Assembly (NCBI GenBank): GCA_035691285.1
Contig: DASSJI010000161.1
Coordinates: 1 to 7,008, forward strand
Length of the DNA stretch: 7,008 nucleotides
Reading direction: 5' to 3'
Source of the DNA: DATFEN01 sp035691285
GTDB taxonomy: Bacteria; Acidobacteriota; Vicinamibacteria; Fen-336
Shown here: piece by piece, positions 1-3,738 of the stretch
Position numbering within the stretch: the first letter of the stretch is position 1
How the letters are laid out: each line of letters opens with the position of its first letter
Translations under genes and position numbers: made by a program
Notes under the pieces: generated by a model
The model's database searches: none
What the model saw: the letters and a program-made list of their open reading frames with translations, nothing else
What the model was told of the DNA's origin: nothing

Positions 1-403
1 TCCGCCCGCGATGGCCCGGGGTGATCCACAGCCCGCGCGGGCGCCGGAAGATGTGGCTGAACTCCTGGCACGCCCGGCCGACCGTCGGGGTGTAGACGAT
101 CGGAAGCAGCTCCTCGGCGTGGGCGATGAGCACACGGTAGAAGAGGCGCTCGTCGCGGTCCTGCAGCGCAGCAAGGCCGATGTACTGCTCGAGCGGGTCG
201 TGCTTCCGTGCGATCGCGGCGTACGCTCGGCGCGTTTCCTGCTCCGGATTTCCGACGGCGCTGGGCAGCAACCCTTCGAGTCCCAGCGCGGCGCGCTCCG
301 CCGAGGTGAAGGCCGTGCCCTTGTTGCGCAGCGGGTCGTGGAGCAGCTCCCAGCCGCGGCGCCGGCCGGCTCCCTCGTGTCCCGGCTCGTCGTCAGCCGA
401 CAT
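1..403 (-). CDS. Malic enzyme (oxaloacetate-decarboxylating malate dehydrogenase), N-terminal part, cut by the window edge
   Basis: The reverse strand from an ATG at 403-401 reads 134 codons without a stop and leaves the window at its left edge. The protein is the N-terminal domain of the large (about 540-600 residue) malic enzyme family: LLHDPLRNKGTAFT at residues 20-33, LGLEGLLP at 40-47, YIGLAALQDRDERLFYR at 74-90, IVYTPTVG at 102-109 and FRRPRGLWI at 119-127. Tyr104 in IVYTPTVG matches the tyrosine that serves as general acid in this family (Tyr112 in human mitochondrial malic enzyme). These enzymes oxidatively decarboxylate malate to pyruvate and CO2 in the cytoplasm while reducing NAD(P). 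The NAD(P) choice and the catalytic lysine lie outside the window. No in-frame start codon was found in the 30-odd bases upstream, and the ribosome site is weak. A possible -10 box (TATCCT, reverse strand 435-430) has no good -35. A CRP/FNR-like palindrome lies 77 bp upstream of the ATG. The family call is firm; cofactor and paralog are not determined. Confidence 0.93.
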   Translation of the reverse strand, partial: MSADDEPGHEGAGRRRGWELLHDPLRNKGTAFTSAERAALGLEGLLPSAVGNPEQETRRAYAAIARKHDPLEQYIGLAALQDRDERLFYRVLIAHAEELLPIVYTPTVGRACQEFSHIFRRPRGLWITPGHRGR

Positions 404-479
404 CCGCAGACTCGGGCATTCTCGACCAGAGGATACCTTGGACCTCGAGCCCACGGCGGGCGGCCTCGGATCCGCGCGG

Positions 480-495
480 TGTGACCTGCGTCACC
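480..495. promoter_or_regulatory. CRP/FNR-family-like operator palindrome
   Basis: The bases read TGTGA-N6-TCACC, which matches the CRP-type consensus TGTGA-N6-TCACA at nine of ten conserved positions. The inner arms, GTGAC and GTCAC around CTGC, are a perfect inverted repeat. It lies between the divergent malic enzyme gene and the small secreted protein gene. The centre is at 487.5. If the malic enzyme transcript starts about seven bases past the TATCCT box, the centre would be near -64, close to the class I activator distance. For the plus-strand promoter at 533-561 it would be near -80. No regulator gene is visible here, so the protein that binds is unknown. The match could be chance. Confidence 0.45.
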
Positions 496-532
496 CGGTT
501 CACGCGCAAACGTAAAAGGTCGTCGCTCGCGC

Positions 533-561
533 TTGAACCTCTCGTGACCGGGACCTAGGTT
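533..561 (+). promoter_or_regulatory. Candidate sigma70-type promoter for the secreted protein gene, overlapped by an inverted repeat
   Basis: TTGAAC at 533-538 and TAGGTT at 556-561 are separated by 17 bases, which is optimal spacing for a vegetative promoter. The hexamers match the consensus at four and three of six positions. The predicted transcript would start near 568, giving a 5' leader of about 75 bases before the ATG at 643. An exact inverted repeat, GAACCT (535-540) and AGGTTC (557-562), lies over both boxes, and the eight-base palindrome ACCTAGGT (553-560) overlaps the -10. This could be a repressor operator or coincidence. Confidence 0.4.
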
Positions 562-642
562 CGAAGATGAGGACGCAAGTCCTCGTGAGCGGGGGGCGCG
601 CCGTTCACACCTCTGGCCCCCCGTGCGAAAGGAGATCGCTCG

Positions 643-1005
643 ATGAAGAAACTGGCATCCCTCCTCGCGCTGCTGCTGGTCGCCGGCGTCGCCTCCGCCC
701 AGGAGCCCGCGAACCCGCCAGTCAAACCCGATACCCAGAAGACCGCCGGAGTGACCAAGGAGCTCGCGGCGCAGGTGGTGTCCACCGATCTGATGGGCAA
801 GACGATCACGGTGAAGCGGAACGATCCGGCCTTCGGCGCCGGGAAGCAGGAGACGACCCTGCCCGTGGAAGGGGCGGCCGTGGACGCCCTCAAGACGGTC
901 AACCCCGGTGAGACGGTGAAGCTCCTGTGTCGCACCGACAGCATGGGCAAGGAGACGGCCGTCACGGCCATCCAGAAGGACAAGCCGAAGATGGACAAGC
1001 CGTAG
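643..1005 (+). CDS. Small secreted protein with signal peptide, function unknown
   Basis: This 120-residue protein has a textbook Sec signal peptide: MKK, a Leu/Ala-rich core at residues 4-16, and an AxA cleavage site (ASA, residues 17-19) before Gln20. The start is well supported because AAAGGAG at 628-634 lies eight bases before the ATG. The mature part (about 100 residues) opens with a Pro/Lys/Thr-rich linker. It then holds one compact domain of alternating beta-like segments (AAQVVSTDLMGKTITVKR at 42-59, TTLPVEGAAV at 71-80, ETVKLLCRT at 90-98, ETAVTAIQ at 104-111) and ends in a Lys-rich tail. The pattern, with hydrophobic strands around DLMGKTITVK and GETVKL, suggests a small OB-fold-like beta barrel similar to periplasmic metal- or ligand-binding domains. 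That is an impression of fold only. The single cysteine (Cys96) cannot form an internal disulfide. A strong hairpin follows, so it is probably transcribed alone. No function is assigned. Confidence 0.85.
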   Translation: MKKLASLLALLLVAGVASAQEPANPPVKPDTQKTAGVTKELAAQVVSTDLMGKTITVKRNDPAFGAGKQETTLPVEGAAVDALKTVNPGETVKLLCRTDSMGKETAVTAIQKDKPKMDKP

Positions 1006-1013
1006 ACCACGCC

Positions 1014-1057
1014 GGGCCGGGCGGGCTCCCGGCCTCCGCCGGGATCCCGCTCGGTCC
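1014..1057 (+). terminator. Strong stem-loop after the secreted protein gene, terminator-like but without a U tract
   Basis: Nine bases after the stop codon an inverted repeat starts. The inner stem CCCGGC (1028-1033) pairs with GCCGGG (1038-1043) around the loop CTCC. T1027 pairs with A1044, one C/T mismatch follows, and GCGGG (1021-1025) pairs with CCCGC (1046-1050). Pairing continues with two G-U pairs out to 1014 and 1057. The stem is very stable, but the bases that follow are TCACCGCC rather than a T run. It is therefore a plausible but non-canonical terminator, or a 3'-end RNA stabiliser, separating this gene from the protease. Confidence 0.6.
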
Positions 1058-1133
1058 TCACCGCCTCGTCGTTCGGCTCACCCGTCCGGGACGCTGGACT
1101 CGCTCGATCCGGCGCGCGACACTCGCTCGAGCC

Positions 1134-2468
1134 ATGCCCCAGGCGCCGATCGATCCCGATGCCGCGGACGAGCCGGGCGCGGAGCCGGCGCGCCGGGAGA
1201 AGCCGAGCGTCGCGCGCCGACGCCGGCTGCGCGCCTTGGAGCGCGCCGTCTTCCGGATCGCCCTGGCCCTGGCGCTGCTGGGGCTCGCCGGCGTGCTCGG
1301 CTGGACCTACTGGCTCAACCGGCAGGTCGCGCGCCTCGAGGGGAGCCTCCGCGCCGCCGAGGCCGAGCGCAGGAGCTTCGCCGAGCGGGTCGAACGCGAG
1401 CGGCGGCGCTCCAGGCGCGACCGGGACTCGCTCCAGGTCCAGATCGAGGAGTCGAAGGTCCGCGAGGCGGAGCTGTCGCGGCGCCTGAGCGAGGCGGCCG
1501 GCGGCGGCGAGGTGCGCGCGCTGCGGGACGAGCTCTCCGCGGCGCGCTCCGTCCTCGAGACCCTGGAGCGGGAGCGGGCCGTCGGCGAGCGGATCATCCG
1601 CCAGTACGGTGGCGGCGTGTGCCTCATCCAGGGCACCTACGCCTTCTACGACGAGGCCGGGCTCGCACTGCGCTACCGTGTCGACGAAGCCGGGCAGCGC
1701 GTGCGCGCGGCCGACGGCACGCTGGGAGTCGAGGTCGACGGCAACGGGCCCATCCATACCGTGGACACCGTTGGGACCGGCTTCCTGGTCGATCGCCGCG
1801 GGCTGGTCCTGACGAACCGTCACGTCGCGGAGCCCTGGTGGAAGGACGCGACGGCCGACGCGCTCGAGCAGCAGGGCTTCCGACCGCGCTTCGTGGCGCT
1901 GCGCGCGTTCTTCCCGAACGTGACCGAGGCGCTCGAGCTCAAGCTCCACCGTGCGTCGCCGAGCGTCGACCTGGCGCTGCTGCGAGCGGACCTCGAGGGA
2001 CGCAAGATCCCGGTGCTGCCGCTCGACGCCACGGGGCGCGGCGCGGTGCCGGGCCAGCCGGTCGTCGTGGTGGGCTATCCCTCGGGCCTCGAGGCGCTCC
2101 TGGCCAAGGCCGACAGCGGCGTCGTCCGCGAGATCCTCGCGGCCCAGGGCACCGCCCCGGAGCGCCTGACCGAAGCGCTGTCGCACCGCGGGCTGATCCG
2201 CCCCTCGACGACCCAGGGCCACATCGGCGACGTGACCAGGACCGACATCGTCTTCGACGCGCCGACGACCCAGGGCTCGAGCGGCGGTCCGGTCTTCAAC
2301 AAGCACGGGCGCGTGATCGCCGTGGAGTACGCAGTGCTCTCGAAGTTCGGCGGCAACTCCTTCGGTCTCCCGGTCCGCTACGCCGTCGAGCTCCTGAGGA
2401 GGCCCGCGGACGGCGCGGCGCCGGGGCGCCCGCGGGAGGCGGGCGCCGCTGCTGGCTCCTCGCCTTAG
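1134..2468 (+). CDS. Membrane-anchored trypsin-like serine protease with coiled-coil stalk
   Basis: The 444-residue protein has three parts. Residues 1-36 are Pro/Arg-rich, and residues 38-58 form one hydrophobic helix (RIALALALLGLAGVLGWTYW). The Arg-rich flank before it suggests the N-terminus stays inside and the rest is exported. Residues 62-155 are a highly charged Glu/Arg coiled coil. Residues 160-420 are a chymotrypsin-fold protease of the HtrA/DegP-like superfamily: GTGFLVDRRGLVLTNRHV holds His230, SVDLALLRAD holds Asp279, and TTQGSSGGPVFN holds Ser383, a complete triad. No PDZ domain follows, unlike DegP or DegS, so the coiled coil may provide assembly or sensing. The start is the only ATG in frame before the membrane helix, but it has no clear ribosome site. 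The frame stays open upstream over the preceding gene and hairpin, which is not likely to be coding. The gene ends where the insertion sequence begins. The substrate is unknown; a periplasmic or envelope quality-control role is inferred from topology. Confidence 0.88.
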   Translation: MPQAPIDPDAADEPGAEPARREKPSVARRRRLRALERAVFRIALALALLGLAGVLGWTYWLNRQVARLEGSLRAAEAERRSFAERVERERRRSRRDRDSLQVQIEESKVREAELSRRLSEAAGGGEVRALRDELSAARSVLETLERERAVGERIIRQYGGGVCLIQGTYAFYDEAGLALRYRVDEAGQRVRAADGTLGVEVDGNGPIHTVDTVGTGFLVDRRGLVLTNRHVAEPWWKDATADALEQQGFRPRFVALRAFFPNVTEALELKLHRASPSVDLALLRADLEGRKIPVLPLDATGRGAVPGQPVVVVGYPSGLEALLAKADSGVVREILAAQGTAPERLTEALSHRGLIRPSTTQGHIGDVTRTDIVFDAPTTQGSSGGPVFNKHGRVIAVEYAVLSKFGGNSFGLPVRYAVELLRRPADGAAPGRPREAGAAAGSSP

Positions 2469-2489
2469 TACTCCAGCCCGGAAGTTCGG

Positions 2490-2498
2490 TGACGTATT
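2490..2498 (+). repeat. Left subterminal repeat of the IS element (TGACGTATT)
   Basis: TGACGTATT occurs here and as its reverse complement at 3703-3711 near the other end. The longer string CGGTGACGTAT (2487-2497) recurs exactly at 3560-3570, inside the 5' part of the transposase frame and in direct orientation. These are probable transposase-binding sequences in the terminal inverted repeats. Confidence 0.55.
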
Positions 2499-2508
2499 TG
2501 TTCGCAGA

Positions 2509-3387
2509 TCATGCGGCCTTCGAACGAGCGGCCAGCTTGGCGAGGAGGGAGTCGAGGTTGCGGCGCGTGAAGCGCCAGCGGAAGGGCTTGACAGCTGCCT
2601 GGTAGCGCTGCTGAAAGGCGAGCAGGCGGTCTTCGAGGGCGGTCAGCGAGTTGAAGTCGTTCGGCGTGAGGACCTTCCTTTGGACGATGGAGAAGTAGAT
2701 CTCGACTTGGTTCAGCCAGCTGGCGTGGATCGGCGTGTGCACCACGATCAGGTTGGGCCACTGGCGAGCGAGGCGTTGCTGGCAGCGATCGCCGCGATGG
2801 GAGGTCCCGTTGTCCACCACCCAGAACACGTTAGCAGCGGAGCGGTAGGGCTCCTGGGACATCACCTGCCGGACCAGCCGGCCGAAGGGAGCGATGCCGG
2901 TCTTGCGTTCGCAGCGACCGAAGATCCGAGCCTGGTGGACGTCCCAAGCAGCGAGATAGGCCCAGGCTCCCTTGCGGATGTACTCGTGCTCGACACGCAT
3001 GGGCTGGCCGGGCTGCGGGGCGGCGCTGCGGTGCTTGCGGCGGCGCGCCTGGACGCTGGTCTTCTCGTCGGCGCAGATCACGAAGTCGTTCTGCCCCAGC
3101 GGACGGCTCTCCCAGGCACCTTCGTAGAGGTCGAGGATGCGGCCCGCCTTGCAAGCGAAGTGGGGATCCCTGGGGAAGATCCAGCTGCGGTGGTGCCACG
3201 GTCGGATCGCGTCTTCGGAGAGCCAGCGCCAGAGGGTAGATTCCCCGATCGAGGCCACCAGCCCGCGCCGGATCACCTCCTGCTTGATCTCGCTCATGCT
3301 GAAACGAGAGAGCGGGAGTCCGAGCTCGCTGGGGAGCTCACAGGCGAGGGCCTTTACGGCGACGACGATAGCGGGGGGAAAAGACAC
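2509..3387 (-). CDS. IS630-family transposase, DDE catalytic part (second frame)
   Basis: This frame encodes 292 residues when read from the GTG at 3387. It contains the rest of the IS630 DNA-binding region (VVAVKALACELPSELGLPLS, 8-27; STLWRWLSEDAIRPW, 50-64; SWIFPRDPHF, 68-77) and the full RNase-H-like DDE domain. The acidic triad is visible: Asp107 in VICADEKTS, Asp192 in WVVDNGTSHRG and Glu229 in SWLNQVEIYFS, with 36 residues between the second Asp and the Glu, as in the Tc1/mariner-IS630 superfamily. The cut-and-paste transposase acts on the element's own ends. The usual family protein is one chain of about 350-370 residues, so this part probably lacks its N-terminal helix-turn-helix unless joined to the frame at 3338-3607. 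The GTG is a formal frame start without a clear ribosome site, and the real product may be a frameshift fusion of about 365 residues. The catalytic half appears undamaged. Confidence 0.9.
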   Translation of the reverse strand: MSFPPAIVVAVKALACELPSELGLPLSRFSMSEIKQEVIRRGLVASIGESTLWRWLSEDAIRPWHHRSWIFPRDPHFACKAGRILDLYEGAWESRPLGQNDFVICADEKTSVQARRRKHRSAAPQPGQPMRVEHEYIRKGAWAYLAAWDVHQARIFGRCERKTGIAPFGRLVRQVMSQEPYRSAANVFWVVDNGTSHRGDRCQQRLARQWPNLIVVHTPIHASWLNQVEIYFSIVQRKVLTPNDFNSLTALEDRLLAFQQRYQAAVKPFRWRFTRRNLDSLLAKLAARSKAA

Positions 3388-3607
3388 TGGGCCTGCCCTG
3401 CCGCGGCAGTTCCTCCAGGCCAGCGAGCCCCTGCTCGAAGAAGCGCTTGCGCCACTTGCTCACGACCTGGCGCGGCGTGTCCAGACGCTGGGCGATCTCG
3501 TCGTTGCCCAAGCCCTGGGCGGCGTAGAGCACGATCTTGGCTCGGATCACATCCCGATACGGTGACGTATACTTCCGGGCGATCGCCTCGAGCATGGTCC
3601 GATCCAC
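3338..3607 (-). CDS. IS630-family transposase, N-terminal helix-turn-helix part (first frame)
   Basis: This 89-residue frame is read from a GTG at 3607, or from the ATG four codons later. Residues 1-75 are the typical IS630 N-terminus: TSPYRDVIRAKIVLYAAQG (14-32), then a helix-turn-helix NDEIAQRLDTPRQVVSKWRKRF (35-56) and GLAGLEELPRQGRP (60-73). Family homology ends at Val75-Phe76. The last 13 residues (SPRYRRRRKGPRL) are a low-complexity out-of-frame tail. The matching continuation (PPAIVVAVKAL) lies in the +1 frame, from codon 4 of the downstream frame. The switch coincides with TTTT-CCCCCC on the minus strand (complement at 3373-3382). Skipping one base there gives an uninterrupted family-like protein of about 365 residues. 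Programmed frameshifting, transcriptional slippage, an inactivating one-base insertion and an assembly error at the homopolymer are all possible. Confidence 0.82.
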   Translation of the reverse strand: MDRTMLEAIARKYTSPYRDVIRAKIVLYAAQGLGNDEIAQRLDTPRQVVSKWRKRFFEQGLAGLEELPRQGRPSVFSPRYRRRRKGPRL

Positions 3608-3702
3608 CGGGTTCCAAGGCGACGTGGAACGGGCTCTGCCTGGGCATCCATCCCTCCGCGAAGGGCAGGAATACCGCTCGGCTCACCCAGAAGTCCACCA
3701 TT

Positions 3703-3718
3703 AATACGTCAACGTATT
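3703..3718. repeat. Perfect palindrome near the right IS end
   Basis: AATACGT (3703-3709) and ACGTATT (3712-3718) form a perfect 7-2-7 inverted repeat in an AT-rich patch between the transposase start and the right terminus. Its left arm plus CA is the inverted copy of the left-end nonamer TGACGTATT. It could be a transposase-binding or autoregulatory site. No convincing transposase promoter was found around it. Confidence 0.5.
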
Positions 3719-3738
3719 TATGGAACTAATGACTTAGC

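Larger units (their letters stand above)
2468..3734 (-). mobile_element. IS630-family insertion sequence, about 1.26 kb
   Basis: The element carries an IS630-type transposase in two overlapping frames on the minus strand, fills the gap between two convergent host genes, and looks less GC-rich than its flanks. The nonamer TGACGTATT lies inside the left end (2490-2498) and, in inverted orientation, inside the right end (3703-3711), about 20-25 bases from each tip, as expected for terminal inverted repeats. Outer sequence identity is weak, so the ends are not fixed. IS630 elements duplicate a TA target. Two fits are possible: TA at 2466-2467 with TA at 3735-3736 (body 2468-3734), or TA at 2469-2470 with TA at 3727-3728 (body 2471-3726). 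The first is listed. No passenger gene is present. Confidence 0.85.

Noticed and set aside
11..515. Plus-strand open frames opposite the malic enzyme gene
   Set aside because: They are antisense to an unmistakable malic enzyme N-terminus, with no ribosome site and no recognisable motif.
927..1133. Upstream extension of the protease frame by 69 codons
   Set aside because: The extension overlaps the end of the secreted protein gene and the hairpin at 1014-1057, has a Gly/His/Gln-rich sequence unlike a protein domain, and would precede a normal N-terminus with a membrane helix.
555..2306. Long minus-strand open frame (583 codons) opposite the secreted protein and protease genes
   Set aside because: It has low-complexity Arg/Ala/Gly/Pro composition and no recognisable motif, and it lies antisense to genes with signal peptide, triad and ribosome-site evidence. 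Long antisense frames are expected at this GC content.
2415..2449. Inverted repeat GCGGCGCC ... GGCGCCGC at the end of the protease gene as a terminator
   Set aside because: It lies within the last coding triplets, is pure GC low-complexity sequence with several alternative pairings (another GGCGCC lies inside), and has no T run after it. Chance is likely in such composition.
3690..3735. Promoter for the transposase in the AT-rich right end of the IS element
   Set aside because: TTGACG and TATTAA-like strings occur on the minus strand but directly overlap each other, so no pair with 16-18 base spacing and acceptable hexamers could be supported.
2469..3738. CRISPR array or defence cargo within the inserted segment
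   Set aside because: The repeats seen are only the end motifs of the insertion sequence. The segment encodes nothing but the split transposase.
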